Translations under genes and position numbers: made by a program
Assembly: GCA_903918045.1 (NCBI GenBank)
Contig: CAIXCY010000267.1
Coordinates: 1-38,036 of the forward strand
DNA length: 38,036 nucleotides
Reading direction: 5' to 3'
Origin: an uncultured Bacteroidia bacterium
GTDB taxonomy: Bacteria; Bacteroidota; Bacteroidia; Bacteroidales; Prolixibacteraceae
Part shown: piece by piece, positions 16,874 to 25,562 of the stretch
Layout: each line of letters starts with the position of its first letter
How positions within the stretch are numbered: position 1 is the stretch's first letter
Notes under the pieces: model-generated
The model's input: the letters and a program-made list of their open reading frames with translations, nothing else
Database searches by the model: none
What the model was told of the DNA's origin: nothing

Positions 16874-18508
16874 TTAGTGTTTCAGATTGACATTATTTGC
16901 TTTTAAAAAGGTTCGGTGTGGCGCCATGCGGGTGGTGAAGGAGTAGTAATCGATCACGGAGGACCAATTGACTTCAGACAGGGCCTGCAGACGCGGGAAG
17001 ACCTGGGCTTCAAAGGCAGCTTCTGAGGGGACTTCTTCGGTCCACATGCATCCCTGAAATCCGATTATTTTTGCAACTACCTGAGGGGAATAATTTTGTG
17101 AAATGTCGAAGGCAAGCAAGCTCCTAAGGTTCTCTTCCGAATAGGGACTGCTGAGGTAGAACAGATCCCAGCGCGAAAAAATAATTTGATTTCCGTTTGC
17201 AGCTGCTTTGGCGGGTGCATCCTTCATCCAATCGCGCCAGTACATTATTTTCAGATTGTTGTCTATTTTGCCATCCGTAACATCGTCCCAGGCGATCACC
17301 GTTTTTCCGCTGGACTGAAGGTGATTCTGGAGATTTTGGACAAAAAAACTTTGGATGTCATTTAAGGTTTGCAGGTTATTACTACTCATAAAATCTGAAC
17401 AGAGAGTACCCGCTTGCCAGGTACTCTTGTCAACCTCGTCGGCACCAATATGGACATAGGCCGATGGAAACTGAGCGGCAACCTCATCCCAGATCTGGTA
17501 GGCAAGGTCATTTGCTTCAGGACTACAGGGGCAAAGCGGATATGAGAACTGGGTGCTCCACCCGGATGTTCCATTGCAGGAGAGTTGCGGATAGGCGTTG
17601 ATCGCAGCAGAGAGATGTCCGGGCATATCGATCTCTGGAATAATCTCGATAAAGTGAGACTTTGCATAATTAATAATCTCTGCAATATCCTGTTGTGAAT
17701 AGAATCCGCCATATTGGGTAACCCCGTTTTTCACGCGAATAAAGCGCGGATCAATCTTGAAATCAGTGTTTGAAGCTGCTTTTGCGATGCAAATAGAGTC
17801 GTATTTGTCAAATACCCGCCAGGATCCAATGCTGTTCAGGAGGGGGAATTTTTTACTTTCAATGCGCCATCCCTGATCATCAGTTAGGTGGAGTTGAAAT
17901 TTATTGAATTTATAATACGCCAGCCAGTCGATGATCTTCAGGATATAGTCCTTGGTGAAAAAGTGGCGTGCAACGTCCAGATGAAAACCCCTGTAGCTAT
18001 ATTTGGGTTCGTCTGAAATAGTTATTCCCGCCATTGTGAAGGAATTTTGTTTTACACCCAGGGTAGTATTCCACACATATTGTTTTAACGATTCGATGGC
18101 CCAAAAAGCTCCGGCCTCATTGCCTGCCTTAATCAGAATTCCGCTTTTCGAGACCGATAACTGGTAGGCTTCGTCTTTAATTGTTTTGTCGTTGATGAGT
18201 TGAAAGCTAATTCCTGTCACCGGAACAGTTTCTGAAACAGTAAAGGAAGTGAGCGCATTTTTAACCACTGTATGAGCAGCCGCGGATGCAACAGGAAAGT
18301 TACTATTCGAAACGAAGGTTAATTCCTGATTTAGCAGAATATTTTCGCCTGTAAAAACTATTTTTTTAGGGAGCGGAATAATTCCATGGGATCCGGAAAT
18401 CACCACGGGATCGGATATTTGTTTGCTTTTACAGCTATAAATAAAAAGGAGCGGCAGAATTATTGCAGCCAGTTTAACGGTTACAACACGACAAATCTGA
18501 GTTCTCAT
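16874..18508 (-). CDS. Beta-N-acetylhexosaminidase, GH20, lipoprotein
   Basis: The protein has 544 residues. A lipoprotein signal ends at Cys26 (LLFIYSC). A GH20b-like N-domain covers about 35-165, followed by the GH20 TIM barrel from YRGFHLDVARHFF (about residue 173) to the end. The catalytic Asp-Glu pair is Asp357-Glu358 in VHIGADEVD, used for substrate-assisted cleavage of terminal GlcNAc/GalNAc. Other barrel landmarks are KFQLHLTDDQGWRIE, IPEIDMPGH, IAWDDV and a Trp-rich substrate loop including GCMWTEEV. The C-terminus ends with the barrel, without a T9SS sorting domain or carbohydrate module. It lies 160 bases after susD, across a hairpin, in the same glycan locus. Confidence 0.96.
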   Translation of the reverse strand: MRTQICRVVTVKLAAIILPLLFIYSCKSKQISDPVVISGSHGIIPLPKKIVFTGENILLNQELTFVSNSNFPVASAAAHTVVKNALTSFTVSETVPVTGISFQLINDKTIKDEAYQLSVSKSGILIKAGNEAGAFWAIESLKQYVWNTTLGVKQNSFTMAGITISDEPKYSYRGFHLDVARHFFTKDYILKIIDWLAYYKFNKFQLHLTDDQGWRIESKKFPLLNSIGSWRVFDKYDSICIAKAASNTDFKIDPRFIRVKNGVTQYGGFYSQQDIAEIINYAKSHFIEIIPEIDMPGHLSAAINAYPQLSCNGTSGWSTQFSYPLCPCSPEANDLAYQIWDEVAAQFPSAYVHIGADEVDKSTWQAGTLCSDFMSSNNLQTLNDIQSFFVQNLQNHLQSSGKTVIAWDDVTDGKIDNNLKIMYWRDWMKDAPAKAAANGNQIIFSRWDLFYLSSPYSEENLRSLLAFDISQNYSPQVVAKIIGFQGCMWTEEVPSEAAFEAQVFPRLQALSEVNWSSVIDYYSFTTRMAPHRTFLKANNVNLKH

Positions 18509-18618
18509 TTTAGGCGGATTAATATTCGGATTTTATTTGTCTGATTAGAACTACAGAATAAGTTGGGTGCGGGCTTCGGACAGGATCCGAAAATTTGGTT
18601 CTCCTTCGTTTTGAAAAA

Positions 18619-18657
18619 TAAATCTCCCCTCGCATTTTAGTGCAGAAGGGAGATTTA
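18619..18657 (-). terminator. Hairpin after susD
   Basis: The stem taaatctccc (18619-18628) pairs perfectly with 18648-18657; an inner gca/tgc pairing extends it around a ttttag loop. On the minus strand it starts about a dozen bases after the susD stop and is followed by ATTTTTC. This would end or attenuate the susCD transcript before the GH20 gene. Confidence 0.55.
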
Positions 18658-18668
18658 AAGAACAAGAA

Positions 18669-20180
18669 TTAATAGCCTGGATTTTGGATCAGATTTGGAT
18701 TTGCATCAATTTCTGACTGGGGTATTGGCATTAACAGATGATGCTGGTCGCATTTGCTATAATTGACTTTAACAGGAGCGCTCACGGTACCATTTGTACA
18801 GGTATATTTGTATTCATTGAGGTCGTTCATGACAGAAACAGCCACCCCTGTTCGTACCAGGTCATCCCAACGTTGGGCTTCAAAGGCAAGCTCCAGTCTG
18901 CGCTCATTTAAGATTGCTTTGCGCATAGCCTCTTTTGAGAGTGATGAGGAAATAGCGGGGAGCGAAACTCTGGATCTGATTTGGTTAACCAAAGGGGCGG
19001 CAAGTTCCGGATGACCCAATTCATTCTGAGCCTCCGCCTTTAGCAGGATAATATCTGCAAGACGAAGGAGGTATAAATGATCACCGCTTGCCCATCCTGC
19101 AGCATGTTCCTGTTTGTAATTAAATGGGACCTTTGTTCCGGCATCGCCGCATGGATTCCAGTTCTCATCAGGCCAGGCCAGGTTATCGTAGAAAATAATA
19201 TTTGTGTTTTTCCGTATTATGTCTCCTTCGTTGTCATAGGCTGCAACAAGGTCTTTTGATGGCACGCAATATTTCTGCCAGCCATCTTCAGGAGCCAAAA
19301 ACATTTCGACACCCCAGTTGGCAACAGAACTTCCTTCTATAAATGGTATTTCAAGAATTGATTCTGAATTCAGGTAATGAGCTCCGTCGAAGATCTGATT
19401 GTAGTCGGGCCAAAGTGCATATTCGGGATTGCCATCGGTAACCAGGCTGCAATATTGTAAAACTTTTGCATAATCCCTGTCGCTTCTTTGCGCCCAGATT
19501 TTAGCCAGAAGCGCATTGGCAGCCCCTTTGGTGGCCCTTACCTTATTAACGGAAGGATCACTTCCGTAGTTATCCGGAAGGTTGGCAACCGCAACCTGCA
19601 GATCCTTTTCAATCTGATCATAAACGGCTTTTTCTGTTGATCTGGGTTTTCTCGTAACTGCTGGATCTGCAGTATTGGAAAGTAACTCAAGAGGTACCCC
19701 TCCATATAATTTAACAAGTTGATAGTAGTGAAATGCCCTTAGGAAACTTGCTTCTCCGGTTACCTGTGCCCTTCTGTTGTTCTCGTCGAGCTTGGGATCT
19801 TTTACCTGAGGCAATTTTTCGAGTAAAATATTTGTTCTGGAGATACCCTGATACAATTGTCCCCACCATTGGTAATAATTATGACTGTTGGTCGTTGGCA
19901 CCTGAAAAAGATCTTCATCGACAAAAGTCTCTTCACCACTTCCTCCGGGATAGGCATTGTCAGAGCGGTTATCACTTAGCATGATATTATCAAACTGGTA
20001 ATAATCGCCATAAAATTCCTGATAACAACCCGTTAGTGCATTTTCAACATCGGAGGTTGAGTTATAGGCATTACCAGTAGTTAGACTGGTTTGCGGCTTA
20101 TCATTAAGAAAACTATTGCAGGAATTCAATATGAGTATCATAAAGAACAGGCCTGCAAGATATATGAGTTTATTTTTCAT
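18669..20180 (-). CDS. susD: SusD/RagB-family glycan-binding lipoprotein
   Basis: The protein has 503 residues. The lipoprotein signal ends at Cys21 (ILILNSC). The N-terminal SusD-like part includes FLNDKPQTSLTTGNAY, ENALTGCYQEFYGDYYQFDN, YQGISRTNILLEKLPQ and GEASFLRAFHYYQLVKLYGGVPL (in shorter pieces LRAFHYYQLVKLYGGVPL). The SusD C-terminal domain has HLYLLRLADIILLKAEAQNE, ILNERRLELAFEAQRWDDLVR and the closing HHLLMPIPQSEIDANPNLIQNPGY, split as LLMPIPQSEIDANP and LIQNPGY. It acts as the surface lid of the SusC transporter. It starts 25 bases after susC. Confidence 0.97.
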   Translation of the reverse strand: MKNKLIYLAGLFFMILILNSCNSFLNDKPQTSLTTGNAYNSTSDVENALTGCYQEFYGDYYQFDNIMLSDNRSDNAYPGGSGEETFVDEDLFQVPTTNSHNYYQWWGQLYQGISRTNILLEKLPQVKDPKLDENNRRAQVTGEASFLRAFHYYQLVKLYGGVPLELLSNTADPAVTRKPRSTEKAVYDQIEKDLQVAVANLPDNYGSDPSVNKVRATKGAANALLAKIWAQRSDRDYAKVLQYCSLVTDGNPEYALWPDYNQIFDGAHYLNSESILEIPFIEGSSVANWGVEMFLAPEDGWQKYCVPSKDLVAAYDNEGDIIRKNTNIIFYDNLAWPDENWNPCGDAGTKVPFNYKQEHAAGWASGDHLYLLRLADIILLKAEAQNELGHPELAAPLVNQIRSRVSLPAISSSLSKEAMRKAILNERRLELAFEAQRWDDLVRTGVAVSVMNDLNEYKYTCTNGTVSAPVKVNYSKCDQHHLLMPIPQSEIDANPNLIQNPGY

Positions 20181-20205
20181 TTTTCCAATTTTTAGATTTG
20201 ATATT

Positions 20206-23200
20206 TTAGAACGTAACTTTCAATCCGAACAGAAAATCCTTGGATTGCGGATAGGTGCCGTAGTCAACTCCGGGGGCAGTGTTCTTACTGGTGTTGTCCT
20301 GATTCGAAGCTGCAAAGGCATTCACATCGGGATCAAATCCTGAGTATTTTGTAAATGTGAACAGATTTTCAGCGGTAACATAGATCATTAAGTTGCTAAG
20401 CTTAAGTTTATCAAGGACACTTCTTGGAAAGTTGTAACCCAGAGTCATCGATTTGATTCTGAGGAAGGAACCATTTTCTATGAATCTGGTTGACGGATAG
20501 CTGTTGGTTTCATCATTCTTAAAAGCTCCTGGAACGTTTGTGATGTCCCCAGGTTTTCTCCAACGGTTTGCCACACTAGCTGACTGATTCATCCCAAGCC
20601 TCATCGATTCGGTTAGAATCCGGGTAGCATTGAATATCTGGTTACCCTCCACTCCCTGGAGAAAGATATCGAATACAAAGTTCTTATATTCAAATGAGTT
20701 TGTAATTCCATAAGAGAATTTTGGGTTAGCGTTGCCGATTACCCCTAAACTGTCGGTACCTGCCGCTGTCTGAAGGAATTTAATATTTCCTGTAGCTGGG
20801 TCAACTCCCTGGTCGAATTTTCCATAGAAAGATCCGAGGGGTAAACCGGCCTTAACAAAAGCCAGATTATAAGTGGTACCTGCAGGATTAACAGCCCCAG
20901 TATGGATCGTGGTACCTACGATATCAAGTACTTTACCTTTATTGACGTAAATATTGAAATCGGTACTCCATTTAAAATCGTGGTGCACGATATTTTTGGA
21001 AGTAATCTGGAATTCATAACCTTTGTTTTCAAGACTCCCTGCATTCTGCAATGCGGTAGGAAAACCGGTACTTAGTGGCTGAGGGACATAGAGCAACAGA
21101 TCGCGGGTTGTTTTTTTGTATAGGTCTGCCATGATCGTGATCCTGTTATCAAGGAGGGCAACGTCGATCCCGATGTTAAGCTGATCAGTTTTTTCCCATT
21201 TTAGATTCGTATTTTCAAGTGTACTAGGGAGGTAAGCGTTTGCTATGTTACCACCCATAACATAGGATCCCGGATTTAGCAGTCCAAACCAGGCGTAAGG
21301 ATTGGCCTTGTCGTTTCCAACGGTACCCCAGCCTGCGCGAATTTTCAGATCATTTATTGCACTGATTTCAGAAAAGAAATCTTCCTTTGAGATCCGCCAG
21401 CCCCCTGAAAAGGATGGGAAATATCCCCATCGGTTTGTAGCTGCAAACTGCCCTGAGCCGTCAGCCCTGAAATTTGAGGTCAGAAGGTACTTATCCTTAT
21501 AGGAATAATTCAACCTTGCGATGTATGCCGAATGAGACTTATCATAGATCGCCACCTGGGGAACTGCCTGAACTGTTCCTGCGGTAACGGTTGTAATAGC
21601 CGTACTTCCACCAAACCCATGAGATGAAATTGACAATGAACGGGCATTTTCCTTTGAGGCCATGAATCCGGCAAGGACGGAAAGGTTATGATTTCCAAGC
21701 TTTTTGGAATAATTTACAGTGTTTTCGGATATCCAGTAGGTAAATTCGTTGTCGGTTTCGGCTGCGAGTCCATCCATGGACCTTCCATATCTGGTCTGGG
21801 TAGGATTCTGGAAAGAGCTGAATACGCCGTTACTGTGCTCGAAGCCCAGGAGACTTTTGAATTTCAGATCTTTAATTATGGTCGCTTCCGCAAAGATATT
21901 TCCATGCAGCCTGTTATTTACATTCTGAACTGCAGGTTGGTACACTGTTGAATATGGATTCTCAAGGTCAGGAATAAAAGGATTTAATGCATACTGATCC
22001 GGATTTGTTTTATCCCAGATTCCGATATTTGGTACGGTAGTAAGCAATCGGGTAATAACCCCATTCCTGTCATTTTCAGACACACTTACATCGCTCCATC
22101 GGTCATACGAGAGGTTAGTGCCCACCTTGAGAATTTTCGAGACCGTATGGTTTAAATTCAATTTAAAAGTGGCCCTTTTAACACTGTTATTCAGAATGAT
22201 ACCATTCTGATCGATAAAGGATCCTGATAAATAGTAATCGGTTTTCTCATCTCCGCCAGTCATAGAAACCTGATAATTCTGTGTCTGAGCATTTCTGAAA
22301 ATGATGTTCTGCCAATTTGTATTGGCGTTGTAGAGGTTCCAGTCTGTTGAAAGACCTAATTCATTGGCCAGGTCCTTAAACTGAACACCATTCAGCACCG
22401 GTAGTTTTTTCCATACCTGTGAATTCATCGAACTCATATTAAAGGTGATTTTGGTCTTTTGGTTTGATCCGTGCTTTGTAGTGATCAGGACCACACCGTT
22501 TGCTCCGCTACTTCCATAGATTGCTGCTGAAGAAGCATCTTTAAGGATAGAAAATGATTCGATATCTGCAGGGTTAATTTCTGATATGCTGTATGTTTGC
22601 ACACCATCCACAATATAGAGGGGATCACTGCCTGAAGTAATCGATGAAGTACCCCTGATTTTGATTGAAAATCCCGCCTGAGGTTGCCCTGAAGGCCTGA
22701 TTACCTGAACACCGGCAGTCTTACCTTCAAGCATATTCCCAAACTGGGTATTTGGACGGTTGTCTAACTCTTTTGAAGAAACGACTGCAACAGCACCGGT
22801 TAAATCTTTCTTACGGGTAGTTCCATAGCCAATTGCCACGACCTCATTGAGTCCGATGGTTTCTTCACTCATCGATATATTGAAGACTGTTTTAGATCCA
22901 ACAAAGACTTCCAGGGATTTCATCCCAACGAAAGAAAAACGGAGGGTTGATTCAGCAGTGATATCCGTCATCGTAAAGTTACCATTGATATCTGTAACCG
23001 TTCCGTTGGTACTCCCTTTAATACTTACCGATGCTCCGGGAATAGGCTGGCCATTATTGTCTTTAACTGTTCCTGTGACTTTCTTTCCTGATTGTTGGAC
23101 GGGGTTGATTTCGTCAGGCGAGAGGATAATCTTCCGGTCCAGAATCATGTATTTTACTTCAGTCCCGGCAAAGAGTGTTTTAAGGATCTCCTCAAGCGAC

Positions 23201-23475
23201 TGATCCCTGGCATCAATGGAGACTTTTCTGTTGGCATCAACCAGTTTCTCATTGTAGAGAAAGTAAAATTCAGATTGATTCTCAATCTTATCAAGAATAG
23301 TAACCAATTCAGTATTTGAAAAGTTGACGGATAGCCTGGTTTTTTGCGAATAGGCATCATTGGCCCGGGTTTGAAAGAAACCTACGAGCAATAAAATAAT
23401 TGCAATACGCATAATTAGTAGTGTTTTCTTCAGGAAATGAAAGGAAAATCCCCTGAGTGGTTCATTATTTTTCAT
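20206..23475 (-). CDS. susC: SusC/RagA TonB-dependent transporter with N-terminal STN signalling domain
   Basis: The protein has 1089 residues. After a signal segment (about 17-40) comes an STN domain (about 48-118, LSVNFSNTELVTILDKIENQ), which in this class contacts a FecR anti-sigma factor in the periplasm. A carboxypeptidase-regulatory-like beta domain follows (about 130-210, VTGTVKDNNGQPIPGASVSI), then the plug (about 215-340, VAIGYGTTRKKDLTGAVAVV and IRGTSSITSGSDPLYIVDG, the latter the SusC/RagA signature) and a long beta-barrel ending in DFLFGLKVTF. It forms the outer-membrane import channel with SusD. The STN domain together with upstream FecR and sigma genes indicates substrate-induced self-regulation. 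Confidence 0.97.
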   Translation of the reverse strand: MKNNEPLRGFSFHFLKKTLLIMRIAIILLLVGFFQTRANDAYSQKTRLSVNFSNTELVTILDKIENQSEFYFLYNEKLVDANRKVSIDARDQSLEEILKTLFAGTEVKYMILDRKIILSPDEINPVQQSGKKVTGTVKDNNGQPIPGASVSIKGSTNGTVTDINGNFTMTDITAESTLRFSFVGMKSLEVFVGSKTVFNISMSEETIGLNEVVAIGYGTTRKKDLTGAVAVVSSKELDNRPNTQFGNMLEGKTAGVQVIRPSGQPQAGFSIKIRGTSSITSGSDPLYIVDGVQTYSISEINPADIESFSILKDASSAAIYGSSGANGVVLITTKHGSNQKTKITFNMSSMNSQVWKKLPVLNGVQFKDLANELGLSTDWNLYNANTNWQNIIFRNAQTQNYQVSMTGGDEKTDYYLSGSFIDQNGIILNNSVKRATFKLNLNHTVSKILKVGTNLSYDRWSDVSVSENDRNGVITRLLTTVPNIGIWDKTNPDQYALNPFIPDLENPYSTVYQPAVQNVNNRLHGNIFAEATIIKDLKFKSLLGFEHSNGVFSSFQNPTQTRYGRSMDGLAAETDNEFTYWISENTVNYSKKLGNHNLSVLAGFMASKENARSLSISSHGFGGSTAITTVTAGTVQAVPQVAIYDKSHSAYIARLNYSYKDKYLLTSNFRADGSGQFAATNRWGYFPSFSGGWRISKEDFFSEISAINDLKIRAGWGTVGNDKANPYAWFGLLNPGSYVMGGNIANAYLPSTLENTNLKWEKTDQLNIGIDVALLDNRITIMADLYKKTTRDLLLYVPQPLSTGFPTALQNAGSLENKGYEFQITSKNIVHHDFKWSTDFNIYVNKGKVLDIVGTTIHTGAVNPAGTTYNLAFVKAGLPLGSFYGKFDQGVDPATGNIKFLQTAAGTDSLGVIGNANPKFSYGITNSFEYKNFVFDIFLQGVEGNQIFNATRILTESMRLGMNQSASVANRWRKPGDITNVPGAFKNDETNSYPSTRFIENGSFLRIKSMTLGYNFPRSVLDKLKLSNLMIYVTAENLFTFTKYSGFDPDVNAFAASNQDNTSKNTAPGVDYGTYPQSKDFLFGLKVTF

Positions 23476-23611
23476 ATATTTGTAATGATTTGATTAATAA
23501 AAAAATTCTGAAAAGGATGATTTTAAAGGAGATCGTTGGCGCGGTTTCCTTTTTTTTGTCAATCCAACCGGGTTAAGAGCTGTTTAGTTGATTCATAGTT
23601 TTTGTCTGTTA

Positions 23612-24658
23612 TTAGGATTGTTTGTGTTTTGATTTATATAAGATGACCCGCTCCTTTTGATAGGTTCCATTGGCATTGAGTTCGCGGGGTACGATTTTAT
23701 ACCGGATTGGCGAGGTCATACTTAGCAGTTTAAGAACCTCTTCCAACGAGTCATCTTCAAAAGTGGCTCTGAATGAGAATCTTTCCAACTCCTTGTCTGC
23801 GAGTTCAACCTTGATGTTGTACCAACGTTCAATTCTTCGGGCAACCTCGGCCATGTTATCTCCCCTGAAAACCAGTTTCCCATCGGTCCAGGCCTTATAT
23901 TTTGATGGATCAGCCGTTGTAACAGCGACTTCTCCATTTTGAAAAACCAGTCGTTCGGAAGGTAATAAAGTAACATTGTGTGTTTTACTTACATCCGAGA
24001 ACATCACTTTCCCCTTTTGAAGGACAACTTCAACATATTGTTCATCCTGATAGGCACTGAGATAGAAACTTGTTCCCAAAACCTGGACCGTTGAATTTAG
24101 GGTGATAATTTCGAAAGGCTTTTTCTCATTGTGGAACACATCAAACCAGGCCTCTCCCTCCAGGGCTATCTTTCTGTGATTGCTAAATGGGAGGGAATAG
24201 GTTAGGGATGAGCCACTGTTCAGCCAGCCCGAAGTGCCATCGGGTAACTTAAAGGAGACCCTCGAACCCATCGGGGCATGAATCACTGAAATTGACGGCT
24301 CATCATTCCCTGATTTACTCCAAACACCCAGTATATAAGCGCTTCCAATCAGTAGCGGCAACAACAGGACAGCTGCCACTCTGGTATATATTCTTGTAAT
24401 CAGGTGAATGGCAGATTTTCTTTTTTTATCCTCATTATTACGGATCTGACGATGTACCCGATCCAACAAATGGTCAAGTTCACCCCCGGAAAGGTGCTGC
24501 TCATGGTCTGTGCTTTGCCAATCATGTTCCAGATAATTTTGCAAGGTTTTATCTCCATGACCATGGGCAAAACGCTCCTCAACCCAGGCAATGTCGGTTG
24601 AATCACCTGTACCGTTGATATATCTTTCGATACGATTTATTTCGTCTTGTTGTAACAT
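23612..24658 (-). CDS. FecR-family anti-sigma factor
   Basis: The protein has 348 residues. The cytoplasmic part (about 1-85) would bind the sigma factor; one membrane helix lies at about 90-110 (VAAVLLLPLLIGSAYILGVW). The periplasmic FecR domain (about 120-225) contains MGSRVSFKLPDGTSGWLNSGS, seen as SFKLPDGTSGWLNSGSSLTY, and GEAWFDVFHNEKKPFEI. A C-terminal DUF4974-like domain (about 265-335) has KLVFRGDNMAEVARRIERWY and FRATFEDDSLEEVLKLLS. It sits between the sigma gene and susC, the standard order for hybrid transporter/anti-sigma systems. Confidence 0.95.
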   Translation of the reverse strand: MLQQDEINRIERYINGTGDSTDIAWVEERFAHGHGDKTLQNYLEHDWQSTDHEQHLSGGELDHLLDRVHRQIRNNEDKKRKSAIHLITRIYTRVAAVLLLPLLIGSAYILGVWSKSGNDEPSISVIHAPMGSRVSFKLPDGTSGWLNSGSSLTYSLPFSNHRKIALEGEAWFDVFHNEKKPFEIITLNSTVQVLGTSFYLSAYQDEQYVEVVLQKGKVMFSDVSKTHNVTLLPSERLVFQNGEVAVTTADPSKYKAWTDGKLVFRGDNMAEVARRIERWYNIKVELADKELERFSFRATFEDDSLEEVLKLLSMTSPIRYKIVPRELNANGTYQKERVILYKSKHKQS

Positions 24659-24855
24659 AGGTTTCGTTTTTCCCGAAGTTGTAAGTAAAGTTATGGCCTT
24701 CCCGCTTCTGATTAGTTATACACACAAGGGAACTGAATCTCACATAAAAAAGGGAAGTATTTTTAATTTAGGGGTATAAGGGTTGAGTTCAAACGCCCCT
24801 ATCTGGTCGCAAAAACCTGGATTAGTGCAAGATACTGATTCTGGTAGAATATGTC

Positions 24856-25446
24856 TTATCCGAAAAAAAACAAAAGTAAAATTAGCAGTGGAAAATCGTT
24901 CTCTCTGAGTTGGCTTCGGATAAATTTGAGCGATTCCGAAATATAATTGTCCACAGTTCCGGCTGTTAGACCCAGTTCACTGGCAATTTCCTTCGTCGAT
25001 TTCCCCTCCTGCCGGCTTTTCACGAATATGATTCTTTGTTTCTCAGGAAGTTTTGCGAGGATACGATTCAACTGTTCAAGCAGAAATAGTGCATCAATCT
25101 GACCCTCCGGTTCATCCGATCCCTCCCGATTTGAAATAAGGGTTGTTTCAACGAATTTCCGCAGATAGTTTCTTTGCCTGAAAAGGTTACAGATCTCATT
25201 ATACGCAATTGTAAAAAGAAATGATTTAAGGGAGGTATCACTGCTGAGCTTTTGACGATTCTCCCAAACCTTAAGAAACACTGATTGGACAAGTTCCTCA
25301 GCCTCCTCCTTTGACCTTAAGTACTTAAAAGAAAACGCATAAAGCTTCCGGGCATATTTTGCATATACCTGATCAAAAGCATTTACATCACCTTTTCGTA
25401 ATGTTGCAACCAAATCGTTTTCCGTTGGAAACACTCTTAGGGTCAT
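24856..25446 (-). CDS. ECF RNA polymerase sigma factor (SusC/FecR-linked sigma-70)
   Basis: The protein has 196 residues. Region 2 spans about 20-85 (YARKLYAFSFKYLRSKEEAE, ELVQSVFLKVWENRQKL, SFLFTIAYNEICNLFRQR) and region 4 about 130-185 (LPEKQRIIFVKSRQEGKSTK, EIASELGLTAGTVDNYISES). A short hydrophobic end, FPLLILLLFFFG, is a trait often seen in this group. It would be held by the FecR protein and freed when SusC senses its glycan. It is the first gene of the locus, 197 bases before fecR. Confidence 0.96.
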   Translation of the reverse strand: MTLRVFPTENDLVATLRKGDVNAFDQVYAKYARKLYAFSFKYLRSKEEAEELVQSVFLKVWENRQKLSSDTSLKSFLFTIAYNEICNLFRQRNYLRKFVETTLISNREGSDEPEGQIDALFLLEQLNRILAKLPEKQRIIFVKSRQEGKSTKEIASELGLTAGTVDNYISESLKFIRSQLRENDFPLLILLLFFFG

Positions 25447-25463
25447 TAATCGTTAGTTGAAGG

Positions 25464-25471
25464 CAAATATA
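25464..25471 (-). promoter_or_regulatory. -7 promoter element of the ECF sigma gene
   Basis: The minus strand reads TATATTTG, a perfect TAnnTTTG. It lies 18 bases before the sigma ATG, giving a leader of only about 10 bases. No clear -33 TTTG is present at the right distance. Confidence 0.4.
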
Positions 25472-25562
25472 GGTTATATTCAGTGAATAGATTCATTTTT
25501 TCTAAACGTAAGGGCTTCGGAGGATCATTCCGGGTATACAGCAGATTATATTGTCGTTAGCT

